Shown here in pieces: positions 11,300-21,261 of a stretch of DNA of 64,000 nt. The stretch lies in NCBI GenBank assembly GCA_015039365.1, contig WION01000005.1:1164968-1228967 (forward strand), read 5' to 3'. Below the pieces are notes generated by a model, which was given only the letters and a program-made list of their open reading frames with translations, did not search any database and was not told the DNA's origin. The translations under genes were made by a program, and so were the position numbers. The DNA is from Amanita rubescens. Its lineage: Eukaryota > Basidiomycota > Agaricomycetes > Agaricales > Amanitaceae. Numbering within the stretch: position 1 is the stretch's first letter; the number at the start of each line of letters is the position of its first letter.

Positions 11300-11839
11300 T
11301 CCTAGAGGGCGCGACGACGACGACCCTCTCTCTCTTCGATCCCAACGACAAACAGGAGGTAAAACGGCAGCTCGTCAAACGTATTGTGCTTAACCCCGTT
11401 AACCAGATACCACTCCCTAAACTAGTCGTGTTGGCTTCCTATCAACGATCATTCCAAGGGTTCGAGAAGAATTCTTATTGGTTTTGTTATTGCGCCGTGG
11501 AGGCGCTTGAGCAACGCCATTTGGGGAAGCCTCAGCCGGTTGATGGGTCTTGGAGGGGATTGTCGATGGAGCATCTGTGGGAAGAGGTCCATTTTGAGGG
11601 GTTGCTGAAAAGATTTGACACAACTTTGATCAGGAGGTACGTTTTCTTTTGTGATCCGGGGCGAGGACGGGTCTAACGTGAATGATTTTTGACAGATTGA
11701 TAATCTTATTAATAACTCGCATAACAAATATATTTGGGAGGCTAAAGAGCAGGCGGCGAAGGAGAGAAGGCGGGGGCGAGAAGAGCAGAAGCAGAAGGAG
11801 GAAGTGAAATGTGTTACGTCGAGAAATCATACAGAATAG
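11300..11839 (+). CDS. Uncharacterised fungal protein with YWF motif and charged coiled-coil tail, 3' part
   Basis: A plus-strand frame entered upstream of 11380 reads DPNDKQEVKRQLVKRIVLNP, then NSYWFCYCAVEALEQRH and LWEEVHFEGLLKRF. An intron (donor about 11637-11641, acceptor TTTTTGACAG near 11690) joins it to IDNLINNSHNKYIWEAKEQA and a Lys/Glu/Arg-rich helix ending at the TAG at 11839. A YWF/CYW motif followed by a C-terminal charged helix is a pattern I associate with small uncharacterised Agaricomycete proteins; that is from memory and not proved here. The start is not determined. The gene is not duplicated with its neighbours: it sits exactly between the two receptor copies. Confidence 0.4.
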
Positions 11840-12053
11840 TTGTAACGTCAGCTTGCGGGGCTTAAGGTCCAGCTGGCAAGCAAAGGTAATGTTATTGCCA
11901 ACACTTGAGAGGTCCCGGTCACGGGTTATCCGATAAGAATAGTAGGCGCCCGTTGTCCACTTTAGTCCAACATGGCCGGATCCCTCGTGTTCCTTCTATC
12001 GATAACAGCTAACACTTCCGAGTCAACTTGCAACTTCATGTTCTTGAATCTCG

Positions 12054-15000
12054 ATGGCGTCCTCGTACGTTTGCGCATACATACAACTCTTTATGAAGGT
12101 GCTAATAATTTCGAAACAGTGATGCAAGATCATCGATTACGATAACAAGTGACTGGGCATACATATCTACGATGACCAAATACTGACCATCACCTTTGCA
12201 GTTGTTGAAGCGGTGAATCTGTCATTTCCCGCCCCCTCTAGACAACAAAGCAGGGTCGAAATTGTCACTGGTGGCGAACGTTACCGTACGGAGAGCGTCA
12301 AATCGAAGAAAGGAAAAAAACGCCCGATGGGACTCCAAATTGCACTTGTAAGCCTTCATCTACTAACCCGTTAACGTTTAAATGACATTGCGGAGCCCCC
12401 CCTTGGATAACTCATCAAAACTCACCATCTCCATATTACACGATAGCCTTCTCGCGGACAAGTGCCTTGCTAAGATTGACATCGAACTGGCGCATCTGCT
12501 TAAACTTCAATATTCGCAACCAAATGAATGCGAGTAACATCCAGCTGTTGGTTGGTCATACCGATGTTGAAAACTTGACAATTTAGGTGTAGTTCTCTCC
12601 TTAGTCTATAGGAATGGAGATCCGAGCCCGGCCAAGCTATCTGTTCGAATAACGCAAGATTCAACGTCCGCAGTTGCAGGCGATGCGCTGGAGCAAACCA
12701 AAACGTCTACTCAAAAGCTCTCGCAGCCCATCGTCTCCGATGTGTCTGGCGCTTTTACCAATATTTCCGACACCCTGTCGAATCAACAGAAGCTAGTAAC
12801 ATCGTTCAATTCCCTTATGAAGAAATTCGAACCACTGGTTAAGATCGCAGATGAAGTTGCAAAGGTTCGTCTTCTGTATCTTCTCCTTCATTGGACGATC
12901 TGAATTGATTATTTTTTCAAAAGATCCATCCTTATGTCAATGTCGCGTGGCAGGTGCTTTCTGCCGGAATGAAGGTGAGTTAACTCAATTATTCTGGTCC
13001 TTTTCTTCATACGCATCTATTCGATCAGATGGTGCAAGCGCAACAAGCTCGGGATGTGAAGATTCTAGATCTCGTCAGAGCGATGGAGAATACCTACTCG
13101 TTTGTGGTTTCCGCCGACGAACTGAAGAGCCACCCTGTTCTTCAAGACATCATGGAAGAAATACTGAAGCAAACGATTGAATGCGGGTATTTCATTCAAA
13201 ATTATACACGACGCAACTTTGGAAGTACGTGGTATGCTCTTTAAAGCATGATAGCGGTTTGATTGAAGGTCGACCAGACGGTGTCATTGTTCATCCTCTC
13301 ACCGACGTCGACGATCAGATAGCTAAATTCTGCATTACGTTCGCAGATCTTCGGAATAATTTCGATTCAAGACTTTCGCTGACGACGGCTTTGTTCTTGT
13401 CGCGAACGGCGTCCTCTGTTGATAAGATTGGTGCGTGTCCATCACCTTCGGACATTTTACGTTGTCTCATGATTTACACCAAGCATGTCGTCAAGTGTTG
13501 AAACCAGAGGATATGGACGAATACAATCGCACTCCTTGTCTTGAAAATACGAGGCACAACGTTATTAACGACGTTAAAAAGTGGATCGCAGATGACTCGA
13601 ACGAGGGAAAGAAGGTTTTGTGGATATACGGCATGGCCGGGACGGGGAAGAGTACTCTGTCGACTACAATCGCACAAATCATGCGTGGGCTCCACCGCTT
13701 GGGCGCTTTCTTTTTTTTCAACCGTGATATACCCCAACGGAACTTTGCAACATTGATCAGAACGCTCGCATTTCGGCTTGCCATGTTCGATGCTCGCTTC
13801 GGTGCTACAATCTCGCAGGTGGTGACAAATTACGACAACATGGCTGGAATGCCTCTGCAGTTTCAATTCGAAAAATTGCTTTCAGCTAACGCCCTCAAAT
13901 CTGTGGAATGGTCTGGAGGACCAATTGTTTTGATTATCGACGCTTTGGACGAGTGCGGAAGTGAAGCAGATCGCAAGATCTTAATGCAGGTTCTGTCAAA
14001 GGGCTTTTCTGATCTCCCTTCCTTCATTCGAATCATGGTTGTTAGCCGGAATGAACGAGACATCCAGGACGCACTAGGATCCCATTCCCATGTGCGCCCG
14101 TACCCTCTGGACATTGATTCTGCGACGAACAAAGATGATGTTTCGAAATTTATTCGACATCGTTTGGAGGAAATACGTAAAAATGATGGATGCTTAGGTG
14201 ATCGTTGGCCCGGCGACGACAAAATCAGTTTTCTAGCCAACGGTGCAGGCGGCCTATTCATATGGGCATCAACTGCATGTTTGTATATCGAAAGCTATGA
14301 TCCCAATTTACGGCTTTCCGAGCTCTTTAACAAGCAGCCAGAAGGTAGTTCTTCTGGACCGTTTGCGCAGCTGGACAGCTTGTATGAAACAGGTTTACAA
14401 TCCTCCGATTTATGGAATAACCGATCATTCCGCTCGGACTGCTGCAACATACTAGGCATGATCCTATGTGCGCGAGTCCCCCTGTCGTGTTCTATCATCG
14501 ACGCTCTCCTCGCGCTACCTCAAAACACGCCATCTCGCAAATCGGTCTCTCGCCTGAGATGTGTTCTTCATGTCAGTGAAAAAGGGCAAATCCGAATCCT
14601 CCATCCTTCGTTCCACGACTATCTATCGGAACGGTGCAGAGGCAAGCCTTGGTCTATCGATCTCGAACGTCATAACGAAGAACTCGCCCTTCGCTGCATC
14701 AAACTTCTGGACAGAGAATTACGAGAAAATATCTGCGACATGACACTCCCATATCTGAGCCGGAAAAATACCCTAGATGAGGCTATATCCTATGCCTGTA
14801 AATTCTGGATAGAACATACATGTCTTGTTCCAAACGCTACGGCCGATATTATAAATCAAATATATGTTTTCTTGGTCAAGCATCTCCTGCATTGGATGGA
14901 GGCAATGGCGATACTGAACTCCCATGACCAAACGATTCGATCAATTTACAATCTTATGGAGTGGCTCCATGTTTGTCCTCCAATATGCGTAATGGGAGCT

Positions 15001-17113
15001 TTCCACTCACGTTTTCATACAGAAATCATCGCGAAGTCACGCGGACCTCGACCAGCTTCTTTACGACGGTCACCGGTTTGCACAGTACTTCGCAAACACC
15101 ATCAAGGAGCACCCACTGTTGCTTTACACAACGGCGTTACCATTCACTCCAACAAATACGAGCATCTTCAAGAAGTTTTATCACAGTGGGCTGCCAAAAG
15201 TTGTTTGTGGTGTGGACAAGATGTGGTCTCGAGAGTTAATCCAGCTCCAAGGCCATGATGGCTTCATTTATTCCGTCGCATTCTCGCCCGATGGATCCAA
15301 AATCATCTCGGGGTCAAAAGACATGACCATTCGAGTTTGGGATGCAAGCACTGGTGTCGAGATCCTCCCCCCCCTTCGAGGCCATGATGACTGGATTTGT
15401 TCCGTCGCATTCTCGCCCGATGGATCCAAAATCATCTCGGGGTCAGATGACGAGACAATTCGAGTTTGGGATGCAAGCACTGGTGTCGAGATCCTCCCAC
15501 CCCTTCGAGGCCACGATGACTGCATTTGTTCCGTTGCATTCTCGCCTGATGGATCCAAAATCATCTCGGGGTCTTCTGACAAGACCATTCGAGTTTGGGA
15601 TGCAAGCACTGGCGTCGAGATCCTCCCACCCCTTCGAGGCCATGATCACTGGATTCATTCCGTCGCATTCTCGCCTGATGGTTCCAAAATCATCTCGGGG
15701 TCAGATGATGAGACCATTCGAGTTTGGGATGCAAGCACTGGCATCGAGATCCTCCCACCCCTTCGAGGCCATGATGGCGAGATTTGTTCCGTCGCATTCT
15801 CGCCTGATGGATCCAAAATCATCTCGGGGTCTTCTGACAAGACCATTCGAGTTTGGGATGCAAGCACTGGCGTCGAGATCCTCCCACCCCTCCGAGGCCA
15901 TGATGGCTCGATTCGTTCCGTCGCATTCTCGCCCGATGGATGCAAAATCGTCTCGGGGTCAGATGACAAGACCATTCGAGTTTGGGATGCAAGCACTGGC
16001 GTTGAGATGCTCCCACCCCTTCGAGGCCATGATGACTGGATTTGTTCCATCGCATTCTCGCCTGATGGATCCAAAATCATCTCGGGGTCAGATGACAAGA
16101 CCATTCGAGTTTGGGATGCAAGCACTGGCGTCGAGATGCTCCCACCCCTTCCAGGCCACGATGACTGGATTTGTTCTGTCGCATTCTCGCCTGATGGATC
16201 CAAAATCATCTCGGGGTCTTCTGACAAGACCATTCGAGTTTGGGATGCAAGCACTGGCGTCGAGATGCTCCCACCCCTTCGAGGCCATGATGGCGGGATT
16301 CATTCCGTCACATTCTCGCCTGATGGATCCAAAATCATCTCGGGGTCTTCTGACGAGAGCATTCGAGTTTGGGATGCAAGCACTGGCGTCGAGATGCTCC
16401 CACCCCTCCGAGGCCATGATGGCTCGATTCGTTCCGTCGCATTCTCGCCTGATGGATCCAAAATCATCTCGGGGTCAGATGACAACACCATTCGAGTTTG
16501 GGATGCAAGCACTGGCGTTGAGATGCTCTCACCCCTTCGAGGCCATGATGGATGGATTAGTTCCGTCGCATTCTCGCCCGATGGATCCAAAATCATCTCG
16601 GGGTCAGATGACAAGACCATTCGAGTTTGGGATGCAAGCACTGGTGTCGAGATGTTCCCACCCCTTCGAGGTCATGATCATTTGATTTGTTCCGTCGCAT
16701 TCTCGCCCGATGGATCGAAAATCATCTCGGGATCTTTTGACAAGACCATTCGAGTTTGGGATGCGAGCACTGGCGTCGAGATGCTCCGACCCCTTCGAGG
16801 CCATGCTGACTGGATTAGTTCCGTCGCATTCTCGCCCGATGGATCCAAAATTATCTCGTCAGATGACAACACCATTCGAGTTTGGGATGCAAGCACTGGC
16901 ATTGTGTTACCACGTCCTCAAATAACAGCTGATGATACCCCTTCTATGGACGAACCGATGATAGGGAGGTGGATCAGAAATATCAATACCGGCAGGTATA
17001 TGGGAGCGCTTCCTGTCGGTGCATGCTTTTATTTTGGGCAAGTTCATGGGTCTACATACACCGGATGGACGGTGGAACATAAACTCGTGCTTATTCATTT
17101 TCCTGAGCAGTAG
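12054..17113 (+). CDS. C2-helical-NACHT-WD40 STAND receptor (NLR), right copy, one apparent frameshift
   Basis: STAND NTPases of this layout act in fungi as non-self and heterokaryon-incompatibility receptors: the WD40 array senses, NACHT oligomerises, and the N-terminus signals. I start at ATG 12054 (MASS) because its donor at 12065 splices in frame into DARSSITITIVEAVNL, the first C2 strand. Next come FPPLDNSSKLTISILHD, a helical region (KIHPYVNVAWQVLSAGMK|MVQAQQARDVK), and NACHT with Walker A GMAGTGKST near 13633 and Walker B IVLIIDALDECG near 13924. A helical segment follows, then a 52-bp intron (14971-15022), 13 WD40 repeats and a C-terminal cap (INTGRYMGALPVGA ... IHFPEQ). An extra A in the A7 run at 12314-12320, relative to the left copy, throws the C2 exon out of frame and gives an early stop. 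Apart from that the reading is open. It may be a sequencing error in a homopolymer or a real null allele. Confidence 0.8.
15241..16915 (+). repeat. WD40-coding tandem repeat, 13 units of 129 bp
   Basis: Thirteen tandem 43-residue WD40 units are nearly identical at the DNA level (framework GHD..I.SVAFSPDGSKIISGS.D.TIRVWDASTG). Variation concentrates at two places. The residues after GHD are GF-Y, DW-C, DC-C, HW-H, GE-C, GS-R, DW-C, DW-C, GG-H, GS-R, GW-S, HL-C and, after A, DW-S. The pair flanking the Asp before the IRVW strand also varies (K/M, D/E, S/K, D/N, F/K). The last unit has a codon deleted. The uniform framework keeps open reading frames on all strands across the array. Confidence 0.95.
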
Positions 17114-17784
17114 AAATTACCTCTTGGTATTTGTGTATTAGGGCCACACATCATGAACTTATCAGTATAGTAGGGGCCACCAAGCGGCAGATCCAGGGCC
17201 ATTTTCAAGTTCTCATGTGCTTAATTCTTAAGAAGTATGGATTTGGGTAGTAGACTGCAATATATGTGATTAGGGCCCATTCACAACGATAGATGAATGT
17301 AAAATGATGAACCCGGTCGGTCTAGAACAAAAAGAGATGTACTACTTCAAGGCAAGCCACAGGGATAGGCTTCCTCCTTAACCTGCTGCCACTCACGGAA
17401 CTCGTCCCGCTCTCTTCACTCGACGCGTGGATTGTTGTCTTCCTCTTGTTTGCCTGTGCATTTATCATCGATGATGAGCAACATCAGTTGTGGGAGGCGC
17501 AGTTCCAGCGCATGCTTAACGACATTCAGTGGTGGATGCGCTTGGGTGATATAATGATCGCAGTGCGTTGGACGATGTAACCATATAGAGCACGTTGATT
17601 TTTGCTTCAGCATTCGCGGTTGTGTTGACTTTTGGTTGAGGAGAGTAATTTGAAAAGCGGGGGTGAAGAGACGGACGAGGAAGAGGAAGGGAAGCTGGAG
17701 ACGAGAATAGAGCCAGTTGTAGATATTTCTGTTGCTGGGAAAGATGGGAGAGGCCACTACATAGCCTGAGAACGTGTTGTCATC
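17114..17784. other. Duplicated receptor 3' flank, no gene recognised
   Basis: Counterpart of 8329-9104. A minus-strand frame (about 17416-17757) is shared with the left copy but has no recognisable domain. The segment ends where the inverted SNX4 fragment begins. Confidence 0.35.
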
Positions 17785-18180
17785 GCTGCCTTAGCTGACC
17801 ACATATATCGCGTCCGCAGCTGGAAGAAACGCTCCATTTGATCTCAAGCACTCGCGTACCGCCATGCAAGCTGATCTAGACCGGTTCCAAAGACAAAAGT
17901 CGCAGATTTGAGAGAGAAGAGAGGTGTGTATCGCTATGGCAAATGGCCATCGGGATTGGGCGAAAAAGCTGAGTCGGTGGCGACGGCAACTTTTTTGTTT
18001 GCTGATGAGTGCGATGGAAGAATTTGGAGGCGTGGGAGGGCGCGAAGGAGATTGAAAAGATTCCCAATCATCCTAATCGGCCGCCTCCGCCTTTGAGGGA
18101 TGGAGAAAGTGGGGGTGGGGGCGGCGCTGGTGCTGGCGAAGGACAGAGTGTGAGGAGGGATTCGACGGGGACGATCAATG
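17785..18180 (+). pseudogene. SNX4: SNX4 BAR-domain fragment, inverted relative to the rest of the relic
   Basis: On the plus strand the frame gives QADLDRFQRQKSQI, a stop, then a shifted CIAMANGHRDWAKKL. Further on come RIWRRGRARRRLKRFP and, in another frame, the KEIEKIPN-type end, all BAR-domain landmarks of fungal Snx4. The same block is on the minus strand in the left copy (9190-9520), collinear with the remaining minus-strand SNX4 exons. Here the rest of the relic (18215-18860) is still on the minus strand. This fragment must therefore have been flipped after or during the duplication. Confidence 0.75.
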
Positions 18181-18214
18181 GGCGGTGAGGAGTATCGTGC
18201 CGAGTTGTTTATCG

Positions 18215-18860
18215 CTGAATGCAGCTCGACCCCGCGGTAAGAACTCCTGAGCGACCGTCTCTCTGGTTTTGGTGATTCCGGTAAATAAGACGAGGGGATA
18301 GACTCGTCACGCTCCTCCCCCAGCCCATCCTGCGTCACCTCGAACTGAACATGCTTCTAGTGGCGGTACGCAAGGAGCTTCTTGAAGATGGAAGCGAATT
18401 GAGAGTATTCGTGTAAGGGCTCTGCCCAGTTTTGGTCGAGTTCCTGGAGCTGCAGTCGCGTGGGTTAATAGCAGCTGAAGCCGCAAATTAGGGAGTTCTT
18501 CCCAGTTGGTGGTGGAGATGTAGGCAGCGTCTACCGCTTGCCTGGTCTTTTCGATGGCAGAAGCCGTTTCGTCCGACTCGTTCAAACTGAATCCGTTGAG
18601 CACCGCGCCCAAGTCGGAATGGTAGCATAATCTTTGTTCGTCCAGTGAGCACAGGTATACTATCCATACAGCGGACTGAGGACGTACCAGCGAGACGGTT
18701 GAGAAAGGTGCCTGTTTAACGGCATAGTCGCTGATGAACTGCTTTGAGAGGATGAGATGGACGATGACGGTCGGGCAGAGCTTGACGAGTGAAACTCGAA
18801 TTCGGAGTAGCGGTGGCTACTATAGCGTCGCCTGCGGTGGTAGCCGAGTGTACTGGGCGT
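18215..18860 (-). pseudogene. SNX4: SNX4/ATG24-like relic, PX end and first BAR helices, right copy
   Basis: Minus-strand pieces in order: PX remnant LVKLCPTVIVHLILSKQFIS with DYAVKQ near 18720-18810, then LGAVLNGFSLNESDE and SAIEKTRQAVDAAYISTTNW near 18500-18610, then a WAEPLHEYSQFASIF-type stretch near 18400-18430. They are in different frames and lack the connecting residues. The last BAR helices are not downstream on this strand but inverted at 17785-18180. Confidence 0.7.
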
Positions 18861-19274
18861 CTGTGATTTGTGGTCGTCAGAGTGGAAGAGTCTATCATTC
18901 CGTCTTTGACCTGGGGGAGTCTGTGAGTGCGTGCGAGTAATCAATCAACCAACCATGATATTCGCGTTGGGCGACCATGGCGTACTACTACAGCCTCGTA
19001 TAGATCGGAATCGGAATCGGAAACAAACAGAGTCAAATACTGTCTCGACTTCCAGGCTGCCTTTAAGAACGGAGAACTGACGTTATTCGTGCACCACATC
19101 ACATGCACCACATCAAAGCCAAAACCCCTCGAAACGCTTCTAACCCTGTTTACCCGAAAGAAACGCGACATCCTCGAGCACCACACGTGCCCTGGCGATG
19201 TGCTATATCAAGAGACACATGCACGCTGCGGATAGGCAAGTACTATATCACACCTCTCGAACAAAGCGCGAACG
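18861..19274. other. Spacer and SDR promoter, no gene
   Basis: No gene seen. It contains a short GATCGGAATCGGAATCGGAA repeat near 19004 that loosely resembles 318-340. It probably carries the promoter of the SDR gene beginning at 19275. Confidence 0.35.
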
Positions 19275-20423
19275 ATGACGGAAAAGACTCAGAACGACAT
19301 TCATATTCAAGAACCCGCAACTGAGTCACAATGGGGCGTTTCAAAGGCTATTAAGAATGTCAAACGACATCTTGGGAGCCAGCAAAAGCGCAAGAAAGAA
19401 CGACAAATGTCCGTGGAGGTCATCCCAGCTCCCAGTATCACCGTGAACAGTACATCTCTCATTGGTACGTTGTCGTTCCAATTAAGGCGTTGAGTGGGTT
19501 GTTGTTGATTTTGTTGCTTAGGGAAAGTCGCAATCGTCACCGGTTCATCGCGCTCAACAGGCGCGGCGATTGCAAAGGCATTAGGCGAACAAGGAGCAAA
19601 TGTCATCGTCAATTATCGCTATAGCGAAGACGAGGCGAGCAAAGTCGTGCAAGCCATCAGGGCACAGGGTAGAGGATCCGTCGCCATCCGTGCTGACGTT
19701 TCAACCCTCGAAGGTGTCCGACATCTTGTAAACGAATCTATGCGAGCGTTCGGCAAGATAGACATCCTCGTGCTGAATGCAGGAGTAATGAAAGGCAAAC
19801 CTCTTGCAGAGGTCGACGAAGAATTCTTTGATGCTCATTTCGATTTTAACGTCAAAGCTCCATTGTTCTTGGTTAAGGCGGCTTCTAGCTATCTTCCCTC
19901 GCGTGAGTAGTCTTGATATCATTTGCATTGATCACTATCTGACATATATTTCTACTAGCGGGCGGCCGGATCATATTCTTTTCGTCCAGTATGACTGACG
20001 CGCCAGGTTTGTTATCACAATCGCTTTCAAGTTTCTGGTCACTTAGCATCTCTTCACAGCGTTCATACCAAACATGTTATGCTTCCTTGCATCTAAAGGA
20101 GCAGTGGAACAAATCGCCCGTGTGCTAGCGAAGGACCTTGGCGCAAAAGGGATTACTGTCAATACGGTATCTCCTGGTCCCCTTGACACCGCGCAATTCA
20201 GGGAAGGAAAGTCCCAAAAGTGGATCGACTTCTTTTCGAGGCAAAGTCCGTCACACAGACTTGGCTTACCGGAGGATGTTGCTCCGCTTGTTGCCTTCCT
20301 TGCGAGTCCTGCGGCACAATGGATCAATGGACAAAACATACGAGTGAACGGGGTCAGTACAATACCTTTTTTTCGTGATTTACATTCGACTGACGATGTG
20401 CATTATAGGGTTCGGTGTTATAA
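19275..20423 (+). CDS. Short-chain dehydrogenase/reductase (SDR), catalytic Tyr replaced by Phe
   Basis: Five exons (19275-19464, 19522-19902, 19959-20006, 20060-20352, 20409-20423) sum to 927 nt, encoding 308 residues. After a charged N-terminal extension of about 60 residues the Rossmann fold starts with GKVAIVTGSSRSTGAAIAK, a TGxxxxxG cofactor loop close to the classical TGxxxGxG. LVLNAGV is the NAG motif, and IIFFSSS carries the catalytic Ser strand. The YxxxK site reads FLASKGAVEQIARVLAKDL: Lys is kept but Tyr is Phe (codon TTC near 20083). KGITVNTVSPGPLDT and LASPAAQWINGQNIRVNG complete a classical SDR. The Phe suggests weak or no redox activity. The fold is otherwise intact and all splice sites are clean, so it is unlikely to be a simple pseudogene. 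The substrate is unknown. Confidence 0.85.
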
Positions 20424-21261
20424 CTGGAGTATGGTGCAAATTAATATACACACATAATTTACTGTATTAAGTGCCTTTGATATACTATTCGAGAGGATGC
20501 TGTACGGGCGCGTTACAAGCGCATGTCCAATGATAGAGTCAAATGTAGAGTGTAACCGTTTTGTCTCCTTCCTTCGTGCAGCCGGGACCAGTCACTCGAC
20601 TTCCATTTCCGTTCCTTTTATTGGTCTTCGTTCATTAGTCACAGAAGCTATATGACCTTGGTTACGCCCTGAAATATGTGACTCAACCAACGCGATCCGG
20701 TTCGCCGAGGGGTGAATCGTTTACACCCACTATTCCCAAAGTTCATTATTCAATGCTGTTGTTTGTCTCCTTGCTTACTAGCTAGCTCTGATCTTGAGGG
20801 CTAGGACGACGCAATGCTATGATAGCAACTCCTATGTAGAGGCCGAAGACATGGTTTTTCGTAAGCCGCCAGAGCATCCAGTGGTAACGGTTTCTGATAT
20901 GAGCAAGAACGGCGCAAATCGGTGATCATGCGATAAACCAATGAGGTCGAGCATGGTGTCACCAAGGCGAGATAGAGAGACGTAGCACGTCAGATTTTGG
21001 TGGGGAAATCACGATCATTGCTAAAAACTGGAGTCATACATAGAGTTCAGATCGGACAACCCGGTCAAATATAGTATAGTAGACATTATATACGCAAGCA
21101 TCGCTACTCACTATTCAATATTCAATATTCAATATTCGATATACAATAATTAGATTTTACTTCAAGCAAATTCTGATCATATTGCAGCCTGCAGCCGAGT
21201 CATAATGAGTATGGGCAGTAAATTGAAAAAAAATGATTTCGTACCCAGAAAACGCAGATAT
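20424..21261. other. Spacer without gene; short ATTCAAT repeat
   Basis: No gene supported. Near 21112-21145 there is a short tandem repeat of a TATTCAATATTCAA type unit, just downstream of the F-box copy read from the other strand. Confidence 0.4.

Larger units (their letters stand above)
11905..18860 (+). repeat. Segmental duplication, right copy (receptor plus SNX4 relic)
   Basis: Partner of 4505-10620, in direct orientation. It keeps the receptor start region that the left copy lacks and the long WD40 array. It carries an inversion of about 440 bp (17785-18225) relative to the left copy. Confidence 0.85.

Noticed and set aside
14970..15118. Apparent frameshift between the NACHT part and the WD40 part of the right receptor
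   Set aside because: Both copies have a 52-bp GT-AG intron at the same place. Splicing restores the family sequence KSS..H.DL.QLLYDGHRFAQ.
15268..16902. Several long open frames on the minus strand and in another plus frame across the WD40 array (up to about 450 codons)
   Set aside because: They are by-products of an identical 129-bp unit (divisible by 3) with no stop in those frames. Sequence repeats exactly with the unit and has no independent start or splice context.
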